From: Pelecanus crispus
Lineage: Eukaryota; Chordata; Aves; Pelecaniformes; Pelecanidae
Assembly: GCF_030463565.1 (NCBI RefSeq)
Contig: NC_134651.1
Span: 15,636,734 to 15,700,733 of the forward strand
Length of the DNA stretch: 64,000 nt
Reading direction: 5' to 3'
The notes under the pieces are model-generated. The model had not been told where the DNA came from. It made no database searches and was given only the letters and a program-made list of their open reading frames with translations. Made by a program: the position numbers and the translations under genes. Of this stretch, positions 40,001-50,600 are shown in pieces (positions within the stretch are counted from its first letter, which is position 1; the number at the start of each line of letters is the position of its first letter).

Positions 40001-40014
40001 GCGGCGCCCTGCAT
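21589..40014 (-). CDS. D-beta-hydroxybutyrate dehydrogenase-like SDR (BDH1 paralogue)
   Basis: NAD(H)-dependent short-chain dehydrogenase of the BDH1 type. Coding exons are 40014-39892, 35804-35694, 28143-28002, 23939-23787 and 22070-21589. They join in frame to 1011 nt (336 aa). The cofactor motif TGCDKGFG is at 50-57, NNAG at 132-135, catalytic Ser184 in NITSMLGRM, and Tyr197-x-x-x-Lys201 in YCISK. Over the exon encoding NNAG, 42 of 51 residues equal the neighbouring BDH1. The conserved PG motif reads EPSNF (226-230) instead of EPGNF. The C-terminus ends LYVPGATL, longer than that of BDH1. Residues 1-41 are a hydrophobic stretch, an arginine cluster, seven leucines and a second arginine cluster. 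This differs from the mitochondrial presequence of BDH1 and could be a membrane anchor. Substrate and location are unproven. The gene starts in a CpG island shared with BDH1. Confidence 0.9.
22071..23786 (-). other. Intron 4 of the BDH1 paralogue
   Basis: 1.7 kb. Apart from the short TGTCTCTAAAT repeat, no element was recognised. Confidence 0.8.
23283..23332. repeat. Short tandem repeat of TGTCTCTAAA(T) type
   Basis: Three to four imperfect copies of TGTCTCTAAAT in intron 4 of the BDH1 paralogue. No function is suggested. Confidence 0.7.
23787..23939 (-). CDS. BDH1 paralogue coding exon 4
   Basis: 153 nt encoding (G)[18 protein letters not shown] to LPLIRRAK plus one base, with a GGCAG acceptor and a GTACAT donor. 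It holds the structural NNAG motif. Length and phase equal BDH1 exon 53196-53348. Confidence 0.94.
23940..28001 (-). other. Intron 3 of the BDH1 paralogue
   Basis: 4.1 kb without a recognised repeat family or nested gene. ORFs are short and without a domain. Confidence 0.75.
28002..28143 (-). CDS. BDH1 paralogue coding exon 3
   Basis: 142 nt encoding [10 protein letters not shown] through TLKEPEE plus one base, with a GGCAG acceptor and a GTATGT donor. It has the same length and phase as BDH1 exon 51465-51606. Confidence 0.93.
30006..30484 (-). mobile_element. CR1 LINE 3' fragment in intron 2 of the BDH1 paralogue
   Basis: Antisense on plus: it begins with the 3' end CATAGAACCATAGAATGC and runs through the typical 'tttaggttggaagggacc' and 'ctctctgggcaacctgttcc' blocks. 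It ends near 30484 with the complement of 'gtggacctgttggagcagg'. About 480 bp, the same subfamily as the copies at 36766 and 58941. Confidence 0.93.
31101..31105. repeat. Target-site duplication, left copy (GCTGT)
   Basis: Identical 5-bp sequence at 31672-31676 on the other side of the solo LTR, marking the insertion point. Confidence 0.85.
31106..31671 (+). mobile_element. Solo LTR of an avian ERVL-type endogenous retrovirus
   Basis: 566 bp with TG...CA ends (TGTCCTGG ... CCACGACA), flanked by the direct repeat GCTGT at 31101-31105 and 31672-31676. A 5-bp target duplication is typical of ERVL-class elements. The body resembles a common bird LTR: an early 'gggatagagttaattttcttcctag' block, an internal ATT/ATC microsatellite (about 31472-31520), and an ATTAAA polyadenylation signal at 31538-31543. 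No internal viral genes are present, so it is a recombination remnant. It lies in intron 2 of the BDH1 paralogue, antisense to it. Confidence 0.88.
31672..31676. repeat. Target-site duplication, right copy (GCTGT)
   Basis: Right-hand partner of 31101-31105. The pair is intact, so the LTR ends have not been rearranged since insertion. Confidence 0.85.
32290..32990 (-). mobile_element. Old LINE reverse-transcriptase relic (CR1/L3-like)
   Basis: The minus strand of about 32510-32570 reads [17 protein letters not shown], matching the reverse-transcriptase block usually written YLDFSKAFDTVSHDLL. Minus strand near 32790-32830 reads [16 protein letters not shown], matching the upstream WKxAxVxPxFKKGxR block. 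The 'catcaggcctggtgaacttgaacac' region near 32920 corresponds to the SPGPDG block. Stops and frameshifts break the reading frame. It is an ancient, inactive fragment in intron 2 of the BDH1 paralogue, and its ends are approximate. Confidence 0.72.
35694..35804 (-). CDS. BDH1 paralogue coding exon 2
   Basis: 111 nt, [10 protein letters not shown] to FAGCLLM, between a CACACAG acceptor and a GTGAGT donor. It contains the Rossmann-fold TGxxxGxG motif. Length and phase are identical to BDH1 exon 46187-46297. Confidence 0.93.
36766..36998 (+). mobile_element. CR1 LINE 3' fragment in intron 1 of the BDH1 paralogue
   Basis: Sense fragment from 'ggctagacataagg' through 'ggaacaggttgcccagagaggtag' to the 3' end 'ATTCTACGATTCTATGA'. 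About 230 bp, truncated at the 5' end, antisense to the host gene. Confidence 0.92.
39628..39654. repeat. (CTCAC)n pentanucleotide repeat in the CpG island
   Basis: About five uninterrupted CCTCA units near the edge of the CpG island, downstream of the first exon of the BDH1 paralogue. Confidence 0.85.
39892..40014 (-). CDS. BDH1 paralogue coding exon 1
   Basis: 123 nt (41 codons), starting with the ATG at 40014-40012 and ending ARRALP before a GTGAGT donor, in phase 0. It encodes the N-terminal hydrophobic/arginine segment, with Leu26-Leu32 from a CTC/CTG repeat. The start is the only in-frame ATG that gives a full N-terminus. The exon has no counterpart in BDH1 and lies wholly in the CpG island. 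Confidence 0.78.
39919..39941. repeat. (GGA)n triplet repeat coding for the leucine run
   Basis: Seven GGA-type triplets on plus, read as CTC/CTG on minus. They encode Leu26-Leu32 in the first exon of the BDH1 paralogue. Length variation here would change the hydrophobic segment without breaking the frame. Confidence 0.8.
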
Positions 40015-40099
40015 GGCCGCAGCCTATCGCCGCCGCCGCCCGCGCCCGCCCCGGCCCTTCCCCCGGCCCGCCCCCCGCCGCGCCCCGGCAGCCGGGGCA

Positions 40100-40153
40100 C
40101 CGGCCCAGCCTCATTCAAACGGCAGCAGCGCCCGGCAGGCCCCCCGGCTCCAG
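40100..40153 (+). other. BDH1: Predicted BDH1 non-coding first exon (5' limit uncertain)
   Basis: The donor CAG|GTAAGG after position 40153 lies inside the CpG island, on the strand and at the distance expected to splice to the acceptor at 41481-41483. The transcription start cannot be placed from sequence, so the 5' limit is nominal. Confidence 0.45.
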
Positions 40154-41483
40154 GTAAGGCGCGGGTGGCCCCCTTCCGCCGCCGCCGCCTCGGGGCCTCG
40201 GCGGCAGGGGGCGGGGGGGGGCCCGGGAGGCGTCGCGGCGGCAGCGGCAGGCGGGCCCCGCCGGCCCCCTGGCCGCCGGGCCGCCCGGTGACCTCGCCCG
40301 CCCGCGGGGAGGGGGCGATCCGGGCGGAACGGGCCGCGGCCGGGAAGCGGGGGGCGCTGGCATCGCCCCCCTGCGCGGCCTCACCCGCAGCCCGCCCCAC
40401 GCCGCGAGGCCGCGCCCCTCCCCGTGGCCCGCCGCCTCCACGGGCGCGGGGCCGTCACGCAGTCGCGCGCCCTTGGCCAGCGCCGTGGGCCCCTTCCCGG
40501 CCGCGGGGGCCGCGCCTCTGCGTGGGGCAGGGCCGGCGGGGCCTGCCCGGGGAAGGCCCGTCCCCTCGCTCCCTCATAAAATTCCTTACAAGAAATTGCG
40601 TGGGCAGCGGCCGAGCTCTCGGGATTTGATGAAAACGCCTGAATTTCTGCGGCTTGCCGGAGCCAGCTAGCCCTCCTGAGCCTAGACCTCTCCCTTCCCA
40701 GCTTGCTGCCCCGCCACTGCTCGTTTTGTGGTAATTTCACCGTTTTTTAGTCGAGGCCTGTTTTCCAGCAGGCCCTGAAGCTGCCGTGGCAGCAGCCCAG
40801 CCTTCGGCAGAGATGCAAATAAGCCCCAACAATTAGATACCGTTTTTCTGCTTTAATAAGGGAGGCTGGGCGTTAAGCTAGGCAGGTGTTTTCTGTGCGC
40901 TGGATCGGTTTTATCCAAGACGAGTATGATTGAAATTAACTTTCTGTACAAGAACTCTTGTTCTTGAGCATTTTTCACCCCATGGTGGGTTTAATGCTGA
41001 TTCCCTGTGCGTAGTCTGGCATCACCAGCTACTTAATTACAAAGAAATGTATTTTTAACCGCATGGCTGTACTAGCTGTGAAGCCCAAGGATTGCTTTGG
41101 GGGCATATAACATAACATCACCCGTGACTGGAAGTTATATTTTCCTTTAAAATTATTTCATATAGCTCACTTGAAATAACATAATCCATGTAAGTATCTT
41201 AATTTTTAGCCGTTTCAGAGAATACAGTTAAAGATACATTAAAGGAGGAGAAACTGGCATTTTCTTTAAATGCCTCCCTGCTTGTCAGTTTACTTATGAT
41301 CTTTTTCCTTATTTAAAAGCATCTTGAGGTGGTTGAAGGTTGAGCTGTTTATCTCAGTGTGAGGGACTGCAAGGGGGAAAGATGAGTTCCTTTGGACTTT
41401 ATTTTCTTGTTGAAATGCATGGAGTCAGCATCACTTACAAAATAATTGAGCAACTAAAACAGAGATGCTATCTTGTATTGCAG
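40154..41483 (+). other. BDH1: BDH1 intron 1 (5' UTR)
   Basis: 1.3 kb. The first 450 bp continue the CpG island and the rest is AT rich. Long ORFs in the GC-rich part are composition artefacts. Confidence 0.6.
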
Positions 41484-41612
41484 AGCTAAGGGAGAACAGT
41501 CTTGCTGTTGGTAGAGTCTGTTAATTGAAAGCATGTTGGCTACCAAGCTGTCCCGGCCTCTCCTGAACTCTGTAAAAGCCCTGAATTTCAAGAACCCAGG
41601 GAATGGCATCAG
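41484..41612 (+). CDS. BDH1: BDH1 exon 2 (first coding exon)
   Basis: The acceptor TTGTATTGCAG ends at 41483. Then come 49 nt of 5' UTR and 80 nt of coding sequence from the ATG at 41533, ending GNGI plus two bases before a GTAAGT donor. It encodes the first part of the mitochondrial presequence. Confidence 0.88.
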
Positions 41613-44600
41613 GTAAGTAACTTGGTGGAGGAGAAGTGAGATCTTGAGTAAAGCACACATCGAGGGCTCATTTGATTTCAGTGGGACAGTTTATTTACAG
41701 AATCACAAGGTGGTTGAGGTTGGAAGGCACCTCGTGAGGTCATCTGGTCCAACCCCCCTGCTCAAGCAGGGCCTCCTAGAGCTGGTTGCCCAAGACTGTG
41801 TCCAGACGGCTTTTGAGTATCTCCAAGGATGGAGACTCCACAACCTGCCTGGGCAACCTGTGCCAGTGCTCAGTCATGGAGCTGAGCACACAGGAGATGG
41901 ACTCTATATGCAAGGAAGGGTTGGCAACATGTTTTTTTTTTTTAAACTTGGACAATCATCTGCAGTCAAAAGGGGGTTGAGTAGAGCATTAATTCAGTGT
42001 CAAGCAAGGATTTATTCCTGAATATCAGCAAGTAGGCCTTGCTGCAGTGCAAGAACTGTCATATATTTCTATGATTTTGTTAAAGAGGCAATGAATCACA
42101 TGAAATGAGAAAGAAAGTTGAGAGGGAGAGTTTTAGTGAGAAATGGAGGTGGGCTGAGTAACGAAGCTGTTTTTTTCTGAACATGAACAGAAAATTGCCT
42201 ATCTAATTCTAATTCCTAGCGCTGAAAAAAATACCTTTTATATTGATATATGATGGAACCCTGCTATTCCAAATTCAGAGCAAGCTGAGTGCTTTCACTG
42301 GCTTGCTTTAGAGCAGGGCTGCCAGACAATGGTGTGCGTACCACTAATTGTACATAAGCCGTTTAGAAGTGGCTCATGGCCTGCTAAGCAAGAACTGCCA
42401 CCTCCAGTGTTGTTCTACTGCTGTTGGTAGTGGTGTCCAGCACCATCACCGTCAAGGAGGGCTTCCGTATCAGGGAGTTGTAGAGATCAAAGATAGCTAA
42501 GCTGTTAGAGATTTCCTATGCAGACAGACATAGGCCTTTTATCTCCTATTTACTCCACACACACCAAAGCTGCACCAGCAGCAATCTGCTGTGGCCTTAA
42601 AAATACAAATTAATGCTTTATTAACTGGAGAAAAGAATTTTCAGCATATTCTTTTTTTTTCCCTTCTTTTGTTTTGCTTACTGTGTATTTGTGCTTTGTA
42701 TGTCTTGTACTCATCAAAAATGTGTGGCATTTTTTTAAGTACCCACAAGCTGCTAAACCTGAAATGGAAATCCAACTGTTCGTCTGAAAGGCAGTGTTGT
42801 CATTATACCAGTACCTTAATGCATTGAGGTAGCATTTGTATACTTGTCTCTTCAAGCTGAGGACTGCCTTTTTTGGTGTAACTGAACAAAAGCACATGCA
42901 TGGTTACAAGCACAGATTCAATTTGAGGATCATCTGTGCATTTTAAAAATCTCAGTTGTGATCTCTAGAATTCAGTCATGCAGCATGACAAAAATGGCTC
43001 ATGGTACATTAATGTACTATGTGGGAACTAACATCGCATATGCGTCGTAACTGTTTCCTCTGGTGACATTCCTGCTGATCCGCAGCCGGCATCTATTTTA
43101 TGCCCTTGCCTTCAGGTCGAGGTAGGCAGAATGTTAAGTAGTTATTCTCTACAGGTTACTGTGAATAGAGTGCAGCAAATTAGTGCTCTGCAGTGAAATA
43201 ACAGGACCAGACATGACACTGAAAAATAAAAATCAAGTTAATGCAACTAGAAGAAATGTTATGAACATTTCTGGGCACTTTGAGACACAGGAAGAAGCTT
43301 ATTGTTGAGACTAAAGTTCCAAGCCAGGATTGCAGGTCAGTGAGGTTAACATGGACTTTGCCTCGGGACTGACCTTTGCAGCAATTAATTGTCTGTAGCT
43401 ATTTCAAGAGCTGATAGGGCTTGTGACACTCAAAGTTAGAAGAGCTAAACTGTTGCAGGAAGGTGAGTGGATGCTGTTGCCTGAATATAAATCAGCTCCT
43501 TTCCCAAAAGCTTCTGCTCTAGCAGACCCTTTTTCTAGCCTTGTTTTCCCAAGGTGCAGCTCAGAGGCCAGAGAGTCTGCAGATGGCTGTTCAGTGTAGC
43601 ACAGGTCACCCTGGGAGCACCTGTGATGTCTGAGCAGGAGATAATTGTGAATGATTATGCAAATTCATTTAGAAGACAGAAGAGCAACCTGGAAGATAAG
43701 CTCTGCTGAAGGATAGATGTTGTTAGCGGGGCCAGAGGATAGATGAAGTACAGCAAGTCTAGAGGAAGGCCAGAAGGGAGGGCAACGGGAGCCCAAAGCA
43801 AAAATGAAAAAGCTGATATAGTCCAGAGAGGTGGCTGGCAAGGACAGAGGCTAGGGTCACTCTGGTGTGTTGTCTAGGCCCAGTTTTGATGAGTGATGGC
43901 AAGACCTAAGACAGCGTGATGCTACTGGTAGCATAGCTTTTCTAAATGAATCTCACTCCTCAGAAAGCATTGTTGCGTTGCTCTGGTCTGTCTTTGTGAA
44001 CATGGTTATCTTCCTGGGAGTGAGACATACTATGCAGAGGAGGTTCAGATCTGCATGGCAGGTGTTGCTCAAAGACATAGTGTCTCTTAGCTTAAACAGT
44101 TGCAAAGAGAGGATTTCAAATCTAAGAGTAATGGGTAGTCACTGCAGAGGAAGAAGTGTCATCCAAAATGACAGAAGGGTGGAGCTGTGTGTAAAAGCAG
44201 TGAGATAGATCCAAGCAAATTCAGTCTTAGGCTGGGTATCGGAGACAACGCAACAGCAGAATACTTTCACCAGACAAATGAATAACTTCCCCTACCCCAG
44301 CTTTGTGCAACTCTAAGTGAGAGTGGCGTTGCTCTTGGAAATGAAAACACTGTACTGCCCATTTTGCGGGTGGAAGCAGCTCTGTCCCTCCAGACTGGGA
44401 GCTATTTTAGAATTCTTGGTAACATCCAGACAGCTTCTGTAGCTGGAAATAGCATCAAGGTCCTTTGAGAAACAAATGTTTCATACTGTAGGAAACACAC
44501 AGGCTCAGACTAAGGAGAACTGTAGACTGGATTCTGTCTTCTCAAATGACAGTCTACATCATGTACGTAGGCAACACTACATTCCTTTTCATGTGTATGC

Positions 44601-47600
44601 TGCAGCACCAGGGTACGGACAAGATATTCCATGCCTGATTGTTCTGTTGTTTGGTTTTTCGTTTTTTTTCACAGGCCTGTGCAAAGATTTTGCTTCCCTC
44701 TCTTGTCCCCATATGGCAACCGCTCTTATGCAAGTGAAGTCGATCAGGTGAGTGTGATGTTTCCAGGAACTAGTTCTGCTGAGCTGGGGTTTTAAAATCC
44801 CTGAAGCCTGGTGACCAAATTCTTCTTTCCCATTTGCCAGAAAGACTTTTGAGCTGGACCTCTCCAACATACTCCACATTCTTTCCTAGTGCAGAGCTTC
44901 CATTGACGTAGCACGGTACATGCTGCTAAGGATGGAAATAAACAATCAGACTAGTGGGTTTATTCTATTTTTGGAACTCACTCAGCAGATGAAATCTTCC
45001 ACCTTAAGAGTGGAGGGAATTTGCATGACAAATTCTTAATACAGGGCTCTTTCTGCAGTATGGTTGTGCAAGGAAATGTGAATAAATTGGTGTGTCCTCA
45101 CCTCTTGTTCTGGAGAGTGGCCCTCTTCTTTAACGGCCCCTTCCTTGAAGGCACTAGCTTGCCAGGAACAGTGCCAGACAAAAGGAAGGGGGATGTTTTG
45201 CCCTCTTGCCTGTCTTGTGGCACAGAACTCAGCACTGTGGCAGTGCTAGAGCATGCACATCTTGCTCCGTAAGCCTGGGGCAGAGTCTCAGAGGAATTCG
45301 GATACTGCCCTTGCATCTCTGCTGGGCTTCCGGTCCCTGTGTATGCTGGGGAAACCCAAATTTCTAGTTTGTTGAAAGAGATGAGTTGGAATGAATTGCA
45401 AGTAATTATTACCTAATCCCACCCACAGCAGCACCTTGCTGCATGTGCACTTGTTGCTGCTGGAATGTCTGATACACCATGCAATTTTTAATCTGTCACT
45501 TAACTGCTGCCTCTCTTTGGGTTAGAAAAAGCATTTGGAGAACGAAGGAGGTGTACTTCTCCTATTTAAATTGTAAGTTGGAAAAATAAGAAGACCAAAA
45601 AACGAACAAAAAGGCTGATGACCAGCTAGTCTTAATTTCAAATATTAAACCCACTTGGTTCTGCTTAGCTTTTAAAACCCAGCACTAGAGGGTTTACATG
45701 CTAGAGAGAGAAAGATCAGTGAGCAGTCAGTAAGGTTAACCCATATCCTTTCTTCAGTCAAGCTATCTTCCCCATGCCCTACCAGCTGCATGGCACAGAA
45801 TAGGGGACTCCTGCCTGCTTTGAGCATATAGGAACATCATCAGTCTGGTTTTTTGGTTGTCTCATTTTCAGATTTCAAGGTGGATGTGAACTGCCAGAGA
45901 ATAGTGGTTTGCTTGGTCTCTTTTGCCTTGTGAGCCTGTTGCCAGAGGTGCCAGACTTCTCTTTGTGTTGGGAGGGCAGTGACCCAGCCTCACTGGAGTG
46001 AACTCAGTATGAAACCTTCATTTCTTGTCTTCAGGAGGCACTGGGTGGCAGTAGCTGGCAGCGAGTGTAGAGAACGTCCCTGGAACAGACTGCTCCTGGC
46101 CAAGGACATGGTTTTGTTCTGTGCACTGCAAATCACTGATTTCAAATACTCAATTCCAGTGCGTTTTGTTCTGTTTTGTTTTGCAGATTGGCAGCAGAGC
46201 TGTGCTTATAACAGGTTGTGACTCAGGGTTTGGATTTGCCTTGGCCAAGCATCTGCATACCAAAGGCTTCATTATTTACGCTGGCTGCCTGCAAAAGGTA
46301 AGGGAAACAAAAACGGTATTCTTCACCTGTGGCACGTGCACAGTCGCATAGCAAATCCAGTTTTCCCTCTCCACTCTGCACAGCTTTCTGCCAAGGAGAG
46401 GGAGGTGGTTGGTAGCCCAAAGGGAAAGACATGGGTGCTTGAATTTCATAGAGCCTAACCTGGTCTAGACGAGAACCAGGACTGAATGGTATCTAGGGAG
46501 GTTCTTATTTGAATCACAACATTGTGGTCTGTTGCATATCTGATGGACTGGAACCCCAAATCTAATTTTATACGCTTATCCATGAGCAAATTTGCGGATC
46601 AGGTTGAGTCTGGACCTTTGGCCCTGCTCTCAGACTACAGATATTTACACAGGATTTATTTTGATTAATTGTGACATACACCAAGCCGTCAGTGGTTTTA
46701 TGGCAAGTGGTATGAGCATATTTTTCTATATTCATGAATACAGCCATGCCTCAGTCCATATTGTGGGTCTCCTGAAATGGCTGTGAAGGCGATAGAGTTC
46801 CACTAGTGTAAATGAGAGCAGAATCAGGCCACAAATAGCTTAATGACGCAGTCTTGATACACTCTCCAGGAGCGCTCTGTATGGCAGTCAGAGATGCCTG
46901 GTCATGGAGAATAGGAGAGAACTTTAGCCTCTCTCTCCTTATGAAGGACTGCACTTTTTTAGCTGTGTAGCCATTTCCCAACAGAAACAAACTTACTCCT
47001 TGGGATATCCTGGGGTGGGTCGGTTATTTCGATCCTAACCTTTTAGCTCACTCATCACTGTAAATGTATCTGGAATAGTTATAGTATTTAAAGAGAATTT
47101 GCCAGGTGTTTTTAATGTTATCGGTACTCTTTCTGCTGTTATTTTTTCCATTGTTACTAAGTTCTGCTTAAATTACTAGTTTCCATTGCATTTTTTCAAG
47201 AGAGTCTGTGTTTTGATAGCTCTGTCCCTTGTGGTGTCTCAGCTTTGGGTCAAGGCTTTATTTGTTAACCTGGGCTCCCTCTACAGGCGTCACAGCAGAA
47301 CAAGACACTTAGAAACTGCATTTCAAAAGGTGTTAAGAAGAGAGAGGGTAGATCAATACTTTTTTGGCAGGTATTTCTACTCAGCTTTTGTAACTGAAGA
47401 TCAACATTAGAGAATATAAGAACGTTGCAGACTTAAAAACCACTGTTTAGAATAATAGCCTGCCTCTGTGTTGACAGGAACCAAAAAGTTCAGAGCTGAA
47501 AAATACTTCTGGGTTTCACTTCCTCTCTCTGAGCTGCCAGAAAGACACAATTTTCAGTGAGCATGTCTTTAACTGTCACTGGAACCTCCCTTCCATTTTG

Positions 47601-50600
47601 GTGTCTTCAGTACTCATTCTACTGAATGCATGTTAGTGGAAAATCTTGGCCTCTGACAATTTCAGCATAAGTGGACATGCAGCAGCATGCCAGAACTCTT
47701 TTAGGCTTTGATCAATATTTGTTTCCTCGCCAAAAATCAGCAGAAAGCTTTGCTGTATCCCTGTGTAATTAAATATTGCTTCTTAAGCTGGACTCACATC
47801 CCACGTTCCAAAATCTGTGTGACTGTGGCAAGACTGGTAACAGCAGTTGTCATCAGAAAAACACTGTAAAATGCCAAAGCTCCTTAGTTAACAGGTTGGC
47901 TTCCTATGTATGTTCAGGCCATATACTTTATGTATAGCTCTGTAAAACTAAAACAACTCCAGGAGACTGAGCTGATTTCTCATTGTGTCACAGGTTTCAC
48001 TAGCAAAATCATAAGCAGAATTCTGATCAGAGTGTGATTATTGCTGGTGCTGATTTTAGGGGCAGAAAAAGCCTGGTGTCTTTTTAGATGCTAGATGGAA
48101 GTGGAGATAGAAATAAGACGCATCATCTTTTGCTTGAGTACATTTGACCTAGCCCTGACAGAGAGGAAATGACTATGAAACTTGAGTGTTATTTTCATGG
48201 GACTGTTTTTCACAGCACACCTGCACATCAGAAGCATACTCCAGCTTGGGGAGCTATCGTGTCCTCAGGGTATGCACTGTTCTTAGGAATGTCACATCTT
48301 TATTGCAGATTAAAAGTGTGTGCAATGCTGACTCTTCATCAGGAAAGGTTTCCTAGAGTGGCCAGATCCTGAGTGCCTGTCTCCACTTTTGCTGGAGGAA
48401 ACCTGAGAGAGGTGTTTAGAGTCACAACTGAGGGGAGCCCAAGGATGGATTTGTGCTAACACTGTGTTGTTTCACACACAGTTTCTTCCTAACATTTTCA
48501 TTGGCAAATATATTCATGTGAGAGTTGAGTTGGTGCTTCATTGCCGAAAGACAGTGGTAGACTGGATCCAATGAATGATCACACTGCAGCTGTCTTATTT
48601 TTCCTCTTTGGTTAATAGCTGGAGGAGCCAGCTGACACAAGATGAAGAAGGTATTTTTCCATCAGTATCTGTTACCAGTGGACATATGTGATGTTTGTCA
48701 CGGCTGTCAGGAATGTGGTGGAGGCCCTGTTTGCTTTGCTTTGTGTGCTCAGGCCTCTTGGGGCTTGCAGGGGGATGAGAAGGCAGAGGTTATCTGAGCA
48801 AGCCAGCATGCAGGCCAGTTACTGCAGGGCTCAACAAGAGTGCTGAGAGCTACAGGGTGTTACATACCACTGGAGGGACACACTGATAAAGATACAAGCT
48901 GAAGCTCATGGGCCCCAGAGGGTGACCGTGGGAAGAGGAAGATGAGCCAGTGGTGTGCTTTTTCAGTATGCAAGAGCTGGGCCCTCTTGCCATGGGGACA
49001 GCGGACCCTGGGACTGACAGCAGAGATGTACTGGTCTCTTGGCATAGCATGAGAAGGTCCTTCCACTGCTGCATATGGGCCCAGGACAGGCTGTGTCCCA
49101 TGCCAGGAGAACACGACACAATCACAGGGTGCCTGACTTCAACACCACCCATCTGCCCTTTTTGAAGAGCCAAGGGAACAGCCCTGTGGGTCTGGGTTAA
49201 TGCCCAGACTCCAACACTTGGCCAGGATCCCAGCCCCAAGGGTCCCTGTCTGAGCACCCAGCTGTGTGTGGGGGGGAGGCTTGCTGAGCCAACCCTGTAA
49301 GGGAGGAAGAAGAGGATGCTGTGAAGGTCCCAGCAGAGCTTACGAGGCCTCTGAGGCTGGTGTGTTGCTGTGGCCCAGAGATTTTGTAGCACCTCGCAGA
49401 CCTGGAATCAGGGAAAGAGGCACCTTGGCCTTACTGTTCTTCCTCTTCCCTTTAGCCGTATGTGGTGTTTCCAAGGGACTTGCATGCTTGCATTTGCTGG
49501 TTCCCTATTGACATGTGCCACTTCTATGCTTTTCAATGCTTTGCCATATACACTGGCTTCGGCACCACAGTGCTTTTGAGCGAGCAGCAAACTTAGCACA
49601 AAACTCTATTTTCAGTCACCATTAAAAGCAAACACCACTAAGCTGTGCATGAGACTTTTAACTGCTCCATTTTGTATGCATTATGCTTCTGTGTGAGGAG
49701 AGTGCAGTAGATGCCTTCTCTTAAGGACAAACACTAACCAGTATTAACAGTCTGCAGCGGAATAAGGAAGGGTGGAGATGAAGACAGAGGAAACATCAGA
49801 TACTTCAAGTTAGTGAACTGTCTGTGAGCACAGCAGATAAGCCGAGGAATGAGAGGAGCCAAGAAAAGGTGTTTTGGAAGACCAGGTGGCACAGAGACAG
49901 GGGGATGTATGACCACCCTCATGTGGTATCTAAAGCGTAATGTCTGAAGGGGACTCTCACTCTGGGGGGGCAAATGGGCAGCCTGGGTTCAGACTGCAGA
50001 GATGAACACCCATCTCATTGACAGCTGACTACTGACAGTCTCTGACAGGGAGCACCCGTGGCTTGAGGCGTTCAGAATGAGCTAATGTCATTCATCTGTC
50101 AGGAAACAGCCCTGCTATGAAGAACTGACCTGTTCCAGGTCAGAGGGAAAAAAGCTATCCAAAAAAAGCCTCATCTATCACACCTGCTTTGTAAAAGCTC
50201 AGGGGTGAATGATGGTTGCCTGTTGATGCTGACACAGCGAGTGAGGCTACCTGGAGGGTTGAGTGATGGGGGAAGAAGAGCTGAGGAGCTGTCAGATGAT
50301 CCTGTGGGACACGCTCTGTGGCTAACCTGTTAATGGGGAATAAAAGACTTCTAGTGAGGCATGATGTTGAGCGGACAGAGGGAGTTTCTTACAGTAAAGA
50401 CAGGGATGTTCCCAAAAAGTGATTATTTTCAGAGATAGACCTCATCACCCTCTACAAAAGTACCCTGGAGTGGCCAGCACAGTCCAGTAGCTTATAACCA
50501 TGGGAGTGATTCAGGGATGGTCCCAAACTCATATTAATATCCCATGTCTGTGTCGTGGAAACACCATAGCCAGGCTTCACCACTGTGAAGGGACCAGCTC

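Larger units (their letters stand above)
39530..40600. promoter_or_regulatory. CpG island, shared bidirectional promoter of BDH1 and its paralogue
   Basis: A sharp change to very high G+C and dense CpG against AT-rich flanks. It contains the first coding exon of the minus-strand paralogue (start codon at 40014) and a good plus-strand donor (CAG|GTAAGG) at 40153/40154 that fits a BDH1 non-coding first exon. Many GC-box-like CCGCCC/GGGCGG sequences lie between about 40040 and 40100, and no TATA box was seen. The two transcription starts must lie within a few hundred bases of each other. Confidence 0.75.

Noticed and set aside
39585-40629. Long ORFs (190-275 aa) on both strands in the CpG island
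   Set aside because: Low stop-codon density from extreme G+C. The products are Pro/Arg/Ala/Gly low-complexity with no domain. Only the 123-nt paralogue exon is supported by splicing and homology.
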